A stretch of DNA of 17,912 bases from contig QNCH01000006.1 in the NCBI GenBank assembly GCA_003645745.1, positions 1 through 17,912 on the forward strand. The letters are read 5' to 3'. This document shows, in pieces, positions 7,611 to 14,755 of this stretch (the stretch's first letter is position 1; each line of letters starts with the position of its first letter). A program made the position numbers and the translations under genes. The notes below the pieces were generated by a model. The model made no database searches. It was not told where the DNA came from and worked only from the letters and a program-made list of their open reading frames with translations. Source of the DNA: Candidatus Omnitrophota bacterium. Its GTDB lineage: Bacteria > Omnitrophota > Gorgyraeia > B26-G9.

Positions 7611-8751
7611 CTGCATCAATCAAAACCTTTGCCCTGTGCTGATAAGTGTGTTCTGCAAGCACCTTTTGTCTCGCTTTTTGCGCGCGTTCATCCCTTTCCT
7701 GCTTATGTTTTAAGAAATAATCTATTTTACTATTAAGATCATTTCTATTTTTATAACTTACAATTAAATCGCCAAAAAGTCTTGATAAGTCGTTACGAAA
7801 ATCAGTTAACACAAAACCTGAACACGCGCAAACATCATATACCCTTTGATTAACCGCAGTTCTCAACTGCGGGCTGGTGATATTTAAATTTATCGCAGCA
7901 GCATTATATAAACAGCATAATTCATTTTTATAATCTATTGTGCCTTTGTAAACAACATACTCATTGTTTAAATTAAGCCAGCCCTGATTGCCGTAAACAT
8001 TAATTTCCCCGCAGGAAACCGCATTAATTAAATGTATCCTTAGAAAAGAACTTACTTCTTCATATACTGTACGGCAAAAAACCGCATAAATATCCCAAGG
8101 CATCTGGGTTTTTAAAAAATTTAATTCTCTGCGCAGCGTCTCTGCATCAATTATATTTTCAGGATCAGTCAATTCATTTATACGATTATTTAACACTGCA
8201 AATTTTTGCCATCTTTTCATCCTGTTTTTACGCATTGCCAAAGGGGCTGTATCAACACTGCCGGCAAATGCCAGATTGCACTTAAACTTCTCCAAACAGC
8301 CGGAAAACGCGTTAATCGGATAAAACAAATCAGTATCTACTGCTAAAGGCAGGTATTCCACACGCAAAAAACCAAATTTTCGCAAGTCCTGTAAATAATC
8401 TGTATCAGAACAAAAAATACAATACCATTTAGATTTTTTTAACAAATCTAATTTATCTTTGCCAAATTGTTGCAAATAAATAAATGGATCATCATAAAAT
8501 AATGACACATAAGCAATACCTAAAGCATCTAATTTTTCTAAAATGTTAGTTTGATTTAAAGGCAGCGCGTAAAAAACTGATAAGTCAGGGCTAAATGATT
8601 TTATTTTATTAACAACAAAAGATTGATCAGCCAATTCCTTCAAGCTGACAGACGAAACTTTATGGCCCAAAAAACGGAAAGCTTTGACATAGCTTTCAAT
8701 CACATAAGGCGCTGCAGTTCCCCAATCGGGCTGAAAGACAACAATATTCAT
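7582..8751 (-). CDS. CgeB-like glycosyltransferase
   Basis: A 389-residue cytoplasmic glycosyltransferase of GT-B type. The N-terminal Rossmann half begins MNIVVFQPDWG. The C-terminal half contains FAGSVDTAPLAMRK (about 162-175) and QRVYDVCACSGFVLTD (about 302-317), features of the CgeB / glycosyl-transferase-group-1 family often found in flagellin and spore-coat glycosylation loci. Donor and acceptor are unknown; transfer of the CMP-activated sugar made by the upstream genes is possible. The start at 8751 is chosen because its ATG overlaps the neuB TGA as ATGA; an ATG at 8778 would add nine lysine-rich residues inside neuB. The last eight residues (SSNVIGLA) and the stop codon are encoded by a palindromic-repeat remnant, so the original C-terminus was replaced. 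Confidence 0.84.
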   Translation of the reverse strand: MNIVVFQPDWGTAAPYVIESYVKAFRFLGHKVSSVSLKELADQSFVVNKIKSFSPDLSVFYALPLNQTNILEKLDALGIAYVSLFYDDPFIYLQQFGKDKLDLLKKSKWYCIFCSDTDYLQDLRKFGFLRVEYLPLAVDTDLFYPINAFSGCLEKFKCNLAFAGSVDTAPLAMRKNRMKRWQKFAVLNNRINELTDPENIIDAETLRRELNFLKTQMPWDIYAVFCRTVYEEVSSFLRIHLINAVSCGEINVYGNQGWLNLNNEYVVYKGTIDYKNELCCLYNAAAINLNITSPQLRTAVNQRVYDVCACSGFVLTDFRNDLSRLFGDLIVSYKNRNDLNSKIDYFLKHKQERDERAQKARQKVLAEHTYQHRAKVLIDAVSSNVIGLA

Positions 8752-9527
8752 TCTTTTGTTCTTCTTAACTTCTTCCACGCGCTTAGTTCACAATCTAAGC
8801 GTTTTTTTTCACACGTACCTTTAGCTTTTTCAAATGCCCTGATATCACGTACTAAACGGCGCATACCATCAGGTTCAAGGCTGGCCGCATGGTCTGTGCC
8901 TTTCTGTGTCCTATCCAGAGTAAAATGCCGTTCAATAATTTCAGCGCCCATTGCCACAGCAGCTACATCCATAGCTATGCCCAAATGATGTCCGCTAAAG
9001 CCAATACCTTTAACTTTATCCTGATAACGTTTTTTCAACATACCAATTACACTTAAATTCAAATTATCAAAACTGCAGGGATAAGTAGAAGTGCATTGGA
9101 ATAAATACAAATCCTCTATAGCAGATAATTCGTTCACTAAAAAATCTATTTCTTCTATAGTAGACATTCCTACACTGGCCATTACCGGCACTTTAGCGTC
9201 TTTCAACGCTGACAACAATTTTGAGTCTGTAATACAAGCAGAAGGAATCTTGAGTATATCTATATCTAAATCCAGCATTTGCTTTACAGATTCAGCATCC
9301 CAAACACTGACAAAATAATCTATACCCAAACTACTCGCATATTCTTTTAGTTCAATATGCTCTTCTAAATTTAATTCCAAATACTCACGATGCTCACCAT
9401 AAGTGAGTCCAAAAGAATTTGGGTTATCATATATTCGATTATATTGCTCAAGAGAAAGGTATGACTTAACATCGCGTTTCTGTAGTTTAACAGCATCTAC
9501 TCCGCAATAACTAGCCACATCCATCAT
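8748..9527 (-). CDS. neuB: NeuB-family nonulosonic acid synthase, catalytic part (frame -1 to neuA)
   Basis: 259 residues of an N-acetylneuraminate/legionaminate-type synthase, which condenses phosphoenolpyruvate with an N-acylhexosamine. Visible family signatures are DAVKLQKRD, KIPSA, FQCTSTYPC, GFSGHHLG (H180/H181), ERHFTLD (H201) and KGTDHAASLEPDG. The first barrel strand with the conserved EIGxNHxG motif is missing from this frame; it is encoded at the end of neuA as IIAEIGCNHQGD. The frame opens with ATGATG on the A-run, and no Shine-Dalgarno stands at usable distance (the AAGGGG is 19 nt away), so independent initiation would yield a truncated barrel. The working product is probably a NeuA-NeuB fusion of about 509 residues made by -1 frameshifting. 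The C-terminal SAF (antifreeze-like) domain of classical NeuB is absent, as in some short homologues. It ends in ATGA overlap with the glycosyltransferase gene. Confidence 0.85.
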   Translation of the reverse strand: MMDVASYCGVDAVKLQKRDVKSYLSLEQYNRIYDNPNSFGLTYGEHREYLELNLEEHIELKEYASSLGIDYFVSVWDAESVKQMLDLDIDILKIPSACITDSKLLSALKDAKVPVMASVGMSTIEEIDFLVNELSAIEDLYLFQCTSTYPCSFDNLNLSVIGMLKKRYQDKVKGIGFSGHHLGIAMDVAAVAMGAEIIERHFTLDRTQKGTDHAASLEPDGMRRLVRDIRAFEKAKGTCEKKRLDCELSAWKKLRRTKE

Positions 9528-10276
9528 TTTTTTGCAATATCAATATCCCCTTGATGGTTACAGCCAATTTCCGCGATAATATAAACTCTGTTACTGCTAA
9601 TCACTGCTTTTTCTTTTTTCTTTTGCAGTCTTAGCCAGTCTGTACGTGTATCTAACTCTATTTCTGTTTCCTGCGGCATTTTAAACAGAGCAATTTTACC
9701 GCCAACACGGTTTAATTTCTCTCTGATTATTTTTTCTTTTGTAATATAAATCGCGCCATTCTCTTTTAAAAACGGCGGCATATCCTCCGCGCATAAACGC
9801 GGCCTTTTTTGATAATTTTCTATACTGTAATTTAAAGGCCTGCCGTCTTTCCAGTACAAACGATATTCTTCAGTAACACTAACTAAAGAATCCGCGCCTT
9901 CTTGAATAAACTGGGCAAACGCCCTATCTATATCTTCTGCTCTACGCAAAGGAGAAGTTGCTTGCAGTAAAGCAACGAGCTGCGTATCATAACCTTGTTT
10001 TTTTAACTCCTTTAAAACAAAAAATATTACGGGCTCAGTTTTTGCTTCATCAGTAGCTAATTCAAGCGGCCTTGGCATAACTTCTGCCCCATACTTTAAA
10101 GCTACTTCTTTAATCTGCGCGTCTTCAGTAGAAACAATAGTCCTATCAATATGTTTAGATTTAAGGCTTGCCTCAATAGTATAAGCGATTAATGGCTTAC
10201 CCCATAATTCTTTAATATTTTTGTGCCGAATTCTTTTACTTCCTCCGCGCGCAGGAATAATTGCGACTACACCCAT
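9524..10276 (-). CDS. neuA: NeuA-type CMP-nonulosonic acid cytidylyltransferase, ending in start of NeuB
   Basis: 250 residues. Residues 1-222 are a cytidylyltransferase that would activate a nine-carbon sugar acid with CTP. Motifs are IIPARGGSKRI (6-16), LLQATSPLR (103-111), ENGAIY (172-177) and ELDTRTDW (207-214). After a short lysine-rich linker (220-230), residues 231-250 read VYIIAEIGCNHQGDIDIAKK, the conserved N-terminus of NeuB. The stop TGA follows immediately after a run of seven A. The tail is useless for NeuA, which supports a fused NeuA-NeuB reading by -1 frameshift. A GGGGG ribosome binding site precedes the ATG, and the fliS stop is 11 bp upstream, so fliS, neuA-neuB and the CgeB-like glycosyltransferase are one transcription unit. 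The exact sugar (sialic, legionaminic, pseudaminic) cannot be told. Confidence 0.9.
   Translation of the reverse strand: MGVVAIIPARGGSKRIRHKNIKELWGKPLIAYTIEASLKSKHIDRTIVSTEDAQIKEVALKYGAEVMPRPLELATDEAKTEPVIFFVLKELKKQGYDTQLVALLQATSPLRRAEDIDRAFAQFIQEGADSLVSVTEEYRLYWKDGRPLNYSIENYQKRPRLCAEDMPPFLKENGAIYITKEKIIREKLNRVGGKIALFKMPQETEIELDTRTDWLRLQKKKEKAVISSNRVYIIAEIGCNHQGDIDIAKK
9527..9552 (-). promoter_or_regulatory. Candidate programmed -1 frameshift site joining neuA to neuB
   Basis: Minus-strand reading: AAGGGG (9552-9547), 13 bases, then seven A (9533-9527), then TGATGG. In the neuA frame the codons are GCA AAA AAA TGA, so the heptamer A_AAA_AAA is in the exact phase for a -1 tandem slip. The slip gives GC AAA AAA ATG ATG and enters the neuB frame. 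Shine-Dalgarno-like stimulators 10-14 nt upstream are known from bacterial -1 sites such as dnaX. No strong downstream stem-loop was seen. Transcriptional slippage adding one A would have the same result. A sequencing error in the homopolymer, or a true inactivating mutation, is the alternative. The AAGGGG also encodes part of the conserved HQGD, so its presence may be coincidental. Confidence 0.6.
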
Positions 10277-10287
10277 TGTTCCCCCGA

Positions 10288-10707
10288 TCAGCTATACGTA
10301 TTTAAATAAGAAGTATCATTCGGCTTTGTTTTTTGCTCTACTGGCAAATTTTTAGCAATTTCTGACCAGGCATCCTTTAATTCTGCAAGCATTTTAATTA
10401 TTTTGTCAATAATCTCGATATTTTTATTTTTAATCGCGCTGGTTAATTGTTTATCAATATTATGATATAAAACAAATAAATTTTGCGCAACATCTTCTAC
10501 TTCCATATCCAATGAATTGCGTAATTCTCTGATAATTTTCTGAGCAGTGTCAATAGAATCATTTGCAGCTTTTATTTTTTTCCCGCTAATTTTTTTTTTT
10601 GCATCTTCTAATTTATTAATTGCCCCTTCATAAGCAATAACAACTAATTCCAACGGTGTAGCCATTTGTATCTTTTTTTCCAGGTAATCCTTTACTTGTT
10701 TACTCAT
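10288..10707 (-). CDS. fliS: FliS flagellin export chaperone
   Basis: 139 residues, typical FliS length, all-helical. It begins MSKQVKDYLEKKIQMATPLE with the family's helix-1 pattern, followed by LVVIAYEGAINKLEDAK, ELRNSLDMEV, LFVLYHNIDKQL and MLAELKDAWSEIAKN. FliS binds the disordered C-terminus of flagellin in the cytoplasm and keeps it unpolymerised until export. The start at 10707 follows GAGGAGGT. A longer in-frame reading back to 10863 would add 52 residues encoded by leader and palindromic-repeat DNA and is rejected. Sitting 11 bp upstream of neuA, it suggests the following sugar genes modify flagellin, since FliS can hold flagellin during glycosylation in other bacteria. No flagellin gene is in the window. 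Confidence 0.87.
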   Translation of the reverse strand: MSKQVKDYLEKKIQMATPLELVVIAYEGAINKLEDAKKKISGKKIKAANDSIDTAQKIIRELRNSLDMEVEDVAQNLFVLYHNIDKQLTSAIKNKNIEIIDKIIKMLAELKDAWSEIAKNLPVEQKTKPNDTSYLNTYS

Positions 10708-10713
10708 ATTTCC

Positions 10714-10729
10714 CTTTACCTCCTCTTTA
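10714..10729 (-). promoter_or_regulatory. fliS ribosome binding site
   Basis: The minus strand reads AGAGGAGGTAAAGGGAAAT before the ATG at 10707. This near-perfect Shine-Dalgarno fixes the fliS start and excludes the longer reading. A TATACT hexamer at 10746-10751 could be a -10 element, but no convincing -35 lies at the right distance. Confidence 0.6.
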
Positions 10730-10776
10730 TTTACACTCAATACTGAGTATAATTTGATAAAACAAAAACATATATC

Positions 10777-10958
10777 TTTACTCAAACGCATTTGGTTTGT
10801 AATTTTATGACGTTCCCCTGCACTGCATCTTGAAACGTTCTTCATTCGCAAAACCTTAGGCACAGCAAGCTGCGCCTGCGGTTTGACTCAATCAGAACGT
10901 TCCAATCTACAGCACAGGGAAACGCCTAAATTTTACAAACCAAATGCGTTTGAGTATT
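10777..10958 (-). repeat. 182-bp palindromic repeat, family A copy 4 (full length, inverted)
   Basis: Exactly 182 bp, but flipped relative to copies 1 and 2: the CCCTGCACTGCATCTTG arm comes first and the CCCTGTGCTGTAGATTGG arm second. The arm ends differ from the other copies in a paired way (GCATTTGGTTTGT against ACAAACCAAATGC), so base pairing is kept. The outermost base pairs are degraded (TTTACTC and GAGTATT). It lies 69 bp upstream of the fliS start and may carry part of that gene's leader. Confidence 0.92.
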
Positions 10959-11306
10959 TCTTTATATAGTAACTAATAAATCAAGCAAAATTTATGCCAA
11001 AAATTATAAACAAAGAAAATATCCTATGCTACAACTTTTAAATCTCAGATACTGCGCATTATTATAATCCAAAAGTAAAAAAATACTAAGAAAAATTTTC
11101 CTTCTTTGTAATCAATGAATGAAACGGGGATTCAATTATGGATTCCCTGCAAGCCGGACAGATGCCCGCAATCTTTTAGCGGGAATCTTATTTGAAAAAT
11201 TGAATTATATTAAAATGATAAATTTATGGCGTCCCCGCTTCAGTCACTGATTACCCTTCTTTTTGTAACCATTTGCAATTAAACAACTTAAAAAGGAAAT
11301 TCATAC
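10959..11306. other. Non-coding gap with diverged family B hairpin
   Basis: No credible gene on either strand; A/T-rich. The only structure seen is a diverged family B hairpin at 11141-11187: GATTCCC at the left, GGGAATC at the right, with an inner CCCGC/GCGGG stem around AATCTTTTA. Beyond it, TCCCCGCTTCA near 11235-11245 matches the flank of the family B copy at 5989-6020, so the repeat unit may be longer than the hairpin. Confidence 0.55.
11141..11187. repeat. Family B hairpin repeat, diverged copy
   Basis: GATTCCC (11141-11147) and GGGAATC (11181-11187) are inverse ends. The right half, CCCGCAATCTTTTAGCGGG, forms its own stem and matches the other family B copies. About 17 bp of extra sequence lies within the left half. 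Confidence 0.6.
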
Positions 11307-11335
11307 TATACTCAAACGTAATAGGTTTGAGTATA
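11307..11335. repeat. 29-bp minimal derivative of family A (copy 5)
   Basis: TATACTCAAACGTAATAG joined directly to GTTTGAGTATA: only the two termini remain. The junction fits a deletion between GTTTG near the left end (GGTTTGC) and GTTTG at the right end (CGTTTGAG). It is 39 bp past the GH15 stop codon. Confidence 0.75.
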
Positions 11336-11374
11336 TTGTTAAATTCATTATTATTGTCTCCGAGATTATCACGC

Positions 11375-13348
11375 CTAATTCTCCCGATTATCACGTAACA
11401 AGTTGAACTTTGCGGTATATTGTAAAACTGCCCACACGAAAGCCGAATGACTCCATGTGAGCGGCGAGACAGAAAGAGGAGAACCGTTCATAGGATGTAC
11501 TTGTTCTGCAAGCACACCGGAAGGAAGCGCATTCTTCGCGCACCATTCAAGGTAAGGAATAGCTTTGCGAAGTTCCTGAAGATTTTCAGATCGAGCAATA
11601 AAATACTCTCCTAACCAAAGGGTTGAGATAAACCAGGGGTTGCCGGGGATCTCCTTTGGGCTATCATCCTTAAGTTGATAAATATCACCCTGGTACCGAG
11701 CACAACCTTCAATAGGAGTTTTAAGCCATAATTGTTCGCGTACTGCCTGTACTGTTTCAACCATCCGAGGATCTTTAGGATCCAATACTCCCAAAGTTGC
11801 CAAACTTAATAGACTGACATCAATCACGTCATCAAGTTCATACCCCTGCTCAGTTCTGGTACCGGAACGAGCATATCTCTTTAACCTGGAATGATAAAGA
11901 TATTTAGTAATCCCTTCTGTCATTTCATCAGCCACTGTGTTATATCGCTCTCTAAGCGAAGTATCTTGAAATAATCCGGCAAAATCTGCCGCTGCCCTGA
12001 GGCCAGCGATCACTGATGATACAGTATAAGCGTGTACCGCATAACGTTCTTCCCAAAGGTCATAGGAAGCTAACGGTAACAGTGTTTCAAGATCTCGGTA
12101 TCTTACTAAAAAGTCAGCTGACTTTTGAACTAAATTTTTATAAAGAGGCCTGATAAATTCTATATCTCTCGAATGCTCATAGTGTATCCAAAGTGCCCAG
12201 AGAATCAAAGCAGTCGAGTCTTCCTGTATAGGAAGAACCTCCTTTCCATCCACTATCCAGGGATGCCAATTGCTAGCTAGCGACCCATCAGGATTATAAT
12301 GCTGAAAAAGATATCCTCCCTTTGATAGAGAATGAAAACAAAACTCAAAAAATTTCCTACAAATATGAAAGTAGCCGGCTTTTGCTAACGCAGCAGCGAC
12401 AAATGCCCCATCACGGCCCCACATATAAGAATAAGTGTCTTTTCCAAAACGAACAATATCAGAGTCATTTGCGGCAATAATTGCCCCCCGATTGTCGATC
12501 TGTGTTCTTAAAATGAGAAGGCTTCGGTTAAAAATTTCAGTAACCGTTTTGGGCAAACCTTCAAGGTGTATTAACTTTTTACCTACCCATATTTTCCAGT
12601 ACTTCAACGACCGTTTGATTAGTTCTTCCGGTGTTTTTTCATAAACCACATGGTTAAGTTTAACAACCTCATCATATTTAGTGCCGGCAGCCATCCAGTA
12701 ATAAACCGTTTTTTCCCCTTTTGCCGACAAATTCAACCTGATTTCCAATGTGGAATGAACCGCTCCCCAAGATGTTGGATTTTGACTAAGTTCACCTTTC
12801 TCCGCATATTTGCCTGTTTCCAGAATTCCGGGTTCCCCCTTATCTCCACAATTAAAGTAGTCCACACCCTTTTTTTCACCCAGACAACAACTGATCAGAA
12901 AATAGCGATGTGCTTTGTAGTGGATGAGAGAACGAGTTCGCGGGTCATAATAGGCTGTATCTCCGATATCATTACCATAAAGGTAGAAATCATGACAGAA
13001 AAAAATTTTTACCTCACGCTCAAAATTTTCAATGTTTATTACTTCAATTTTCTTAATATATACGTTTACGTCAACATCAACAGCATCCGCACAATGAAGC
13101 TCCAACCCCAAAGCCTTGTTTTCAAGAAAAACATTGGTCACAAGACTATCATCATGATACTTTAAATTCTTTTTCCATTCTGGCCCCATCCATGAAAATT
13201 GTCCATCCACCCACAGTGCCAGGCGAAAAGGAAATCCTTTTGAATGGTTCTCTTGACCAATAAGGGGAAAATATATATCCCGAATTTGATAATCTGAATC
13301 AAAATTAAAAAGAAGAGAGCCGTTACTTACTGGAATGTCTCTAGGCAT
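11375..13348 (-). CDS. GH15 family glucoamylase-like glycoside hydrolase
   Basis: 657 residues, the length usual for prokaryotic GH15 enzymes. An N-terminal beta-sandwich (about 1-245) is followed by an (alpha/alpha)6 barrel (about 265-650). Barrel landmarks are SYMWGRDGAF (307-316), the general acid region DLWEER with E433/E434 (430-435), GNPWFISTLWLGEYF (569-583), and the general base E615 in VLAEQVHP followed by SPLTWSHSAF (628-637). The family releases glucose from alpha-glucans or splits trehalose or glucodextran; substrate cannot be fixed here. There is no signal peptide, so it acts in the cytoplasm. The ATG overlaps the glycosyltransferase stop by eight bases with AAAGGA upstream, so the two are co-translated, suggesting turnover of an internal glucan or disaccharide. 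A 22-bp tandem duplication (CGTGATAATC) spans its last codons. Confidence 0.9.
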   Translation of the reverse strand: MPRDIPVSNGSLLFNFDSDYQIRDIYFPLIGQENHSKGFPFRLALWVDGQFSWMGPEWKKNLKYHDDSLVTNVFLENKALGLELHCADAVDVDVNVYIKKIEVINIENFEREVKIFFCHDFYLYGNDIGDTAYYDPRTRSLIHYKAHRYFLISCCLGEKKGVDYFNCGDKGEPGILETGKYAEKGELSQNPTSWGAVHSTLEIRLNLSAKGEKTVYYWMAAGTKYDEVVKLNHVVYEKTPEELIKRSLKYWKIWVGKKLIHLEGLPKTVTEIFNRSLLILRTQIDNRGAIIAANDSDIVRFGKDTYSYMWGRDGAFVAAALAKAGYFHICRKFFEFCFHSLSKGGYLFQHYNPDGSLASNWHPWIVDGKEVLPIQEDSTALILWALWIHYEHSRDIEFIRPLYKNLVQKSADFLVRYRDLETLLPLASYDLWEERYAVHAYTVSSVIAGLRAAADFAGLFQDTSLRERYNTVADEMTEGITKYLYHSRLKRYARSGTRTEQGYELDDVIDVSLLSLATLGVLDPKDPRMVETVQAVREQLWLKTPIEGCARYQGDIYQLKDDSPKEIPGNPWFISTLWLGEYFIARSENLQELRKAIPYLEWCAKNALPSGVLAEQVHPMNGSPLSVSPLTWSHSAFVWAVLQYTAKFNLLRDNREN

Positions 13349-14588
13349 AAATTCCTTTTGACTCAGGAGTTAAAGTAAAGTCTATACCTTGTCCCCTGTT
13401 GTCTATAATTTTATTGTCATCAAATATCCATTGATACAGCTCTGAATACTTTTGAGCCATACTTGTTATTGAGAAATTATTCTGAACGTGTCTCCGGCAT
13501 TCATAGGGATCAATATTATCAATGAGCTCAACTGCTTCAATCATGGCAGCAAGAGAATTCACCACAAACCCTGTTTTACCATGTAGCACGATTTCAGGAA
13601 CAGCGCCTTCTTCAAATGCCAGAATTGGAGTCCCGCACGCCATCGATTCGATCAATACAAGCCCAAATGGCTCCCCCCATTGTATTGGAAACAAAGTTGC
13701 CTTTGCATGCTGATACCATAATTTTTTTTGTTCACTGTTGATTTCTCCGATATAGATAATCTGTTTATCACAATCCAATAAAGGCTTTATGACTTTAGCA
13801 TAATAATCCTTATCCACAGGATATTTCCCAACGTCAAGCAATAGGTCGATCGAATCTTTCAATTGTATGAAGAACTCCTTGTCTGCGGCTTTATTCTGGA
13901 CACAACCGGCAATAATAAGTTTAGAACCAGTTTTCTTCGCAACTTCTATAGCTTTATCCTGCCCTTTGACTTTAGTTATTCTACCTATAATGAATAGATA
14001 GGTTCCTTTGTCTAAATTCTTTTTTACCGGGTAGTTTTCCAGATCAATTCCATGGTGTATAACATTGCCAACATTCACTAAGTTAGGATATTCCATTTTT
14101 TGATATTCGCTGATCGGAACAAAATACATTTGGGAAGAAGATGCCAATGATTGATGCCAACACTTGAAAGAACTTCTATCTTCAGCCGGAACATGAAGGC
14201 TCATCACGATTGGAACAGGGCTTTTGAATACTCCTTTATAAATATACTCAGCCATTAGTGCGTCATGCACATGGATTATGTTGATATCACTCTCCCTTGC
14301 TCTTTCTAACGACATAATAAAGTGCGTATGCATACTTTCGCGCTGTTGTAAAGTATCTTTACTGCAGTACTCATTAAAACTTTGTTTGATCGTTATGTAT
14401 TTTTCCCCAACAACAATAGAATCTCCTGAACAGGCAACGATAGACCTGTGCCCTAAAAGGCAAAGTCCTTTATCTATATTGTAAATAACCGTTTCTATAG
14501 GACTGTAACCAAGATCCTGCTTAACCGGCTGATTAAGGGTTGCTACTTGCAGCACTGTCAACTTTGTACGTTCCGCTTTTATTATCAT
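13341..14588 (-). CDS. GT4 family glycosyltransferase
   Basis: A 415-residue retaining GT-B glycosyltransferase. The N-terminal domain (about 10-190) includes HVHDALMAEYIY (106-117) and the interdomain HHGID (178-182). The C-terminal domain begins LFIIGRITKVKGQD (198-211), with the donor-binding lysine K208. The E-x7-E motif is E306-PFGLVLI-E314, followed by SMACGTPILAFEEGAVPE. The N-terminal glycine-rich loop is in LNQPVKQDLGY. The partner GH15 gene overlaps its stop, which suggests storage-glucan or trehalose-like metabolism rather than the nonulosonic acid pathway. The ATG at 14588 follows CAGGGA. A truncated family A repeat ends about 34 bp upstream. No membrane anchor is visible. Donor sugar unknown. 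Confidence 0.9.
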   Translation of the reverse strand: MIIKAERTKLTVLQVATLNQPVKQDLGYSPIETVIYNIDKGLCLLGHRSIVACSGDSIVVGEKYITIKQSFNEYCSKDTLQQRESMHTHFIMSLERARESDINIIHVHDALMAEYIYKGVFKSPVPIVMSLHVPAEDRSSFKCWHQSLASSSQMYFVPISEYQKMEYPNLVNVGNVIHHGIDLENYPVKKNLDKGTYLFIIGRITKVKGQDKAIEVAKKTGSKLIIAGCVQNKAADKEFFIQLKDSIDLLLDVGKYPVDKDYYAKVIKPLLDCDKQIIYIGEINSEQKKLWYQHAKATLFPIQWGEPFGLVLIESMACGTPILAFEEGAVPEIVLHGKTGFVVNSLAAMIEAVELIDNIDPYECRRHVQNNFSITSMAQKYSELYQWIFDDNKIIDNRGQGIDFTLTPESKGIYA

Positions 14589-14621
14589 AATAACTTTTTC
14601 CCTGTATATTTATTGATTTAC

Positions 14622-14755
14622 GCATTTTGAAACGTTATTCATTGATCAAACCTTAGGCGCAGCCTGCTGCTTCTGCGGTTTGGCTTAGGCAGAGCATTCC
14701 AACCTACAGCACAGGGAAACACCTAAATTTTGCAGACCTATTACGTTTGAGTATA
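14622..14755 (-). repeat. Family A copy 6, one arm end missing
   Basis: Starts inside the arm at GCATTTTGAAACGTT, keeps the centre (CCTTAGGCGCAGCCTGCTGC) and the full second arm, and ends ACGTTTGAGTATA. It has the same orientation as copy 4. About 48 bp of the terminus nearest the glycosyltransferase gene are gone. It is more diverged than copies 1, 2 and 4. Confidence 0.85.

Noticed and set aside
8748..9527. neuB as a plain pseudogene
   Set aside because: Not excluded, but the only break is at a phased slippery heptamer and all other catalytic motifs are intact, so recoding or a read error is preferred.
10735..10751. ACTCAATACTGAGTATA before fliS as another mini family A copy
   Set aside because: It shares only the outer GAGTATA and a five-base stem with the family; too short to assign, and it may simply be an operator or chance palindrome.
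10708..10863. A 52-residue N-terminal extension of FliS
   Set aside because: It is encoded by leader DNA and one arm of the family A palindrome, while an excellent ribosome binding site and the family's usual N-terminus lie at 10707.
12650..13165. A 171-codon open frame on the plus strand
   Set aside because: It lies antisense inside the GH15 gene, has no ribosome binding site or recognisable domain, and is best read as a shadow of that gene.
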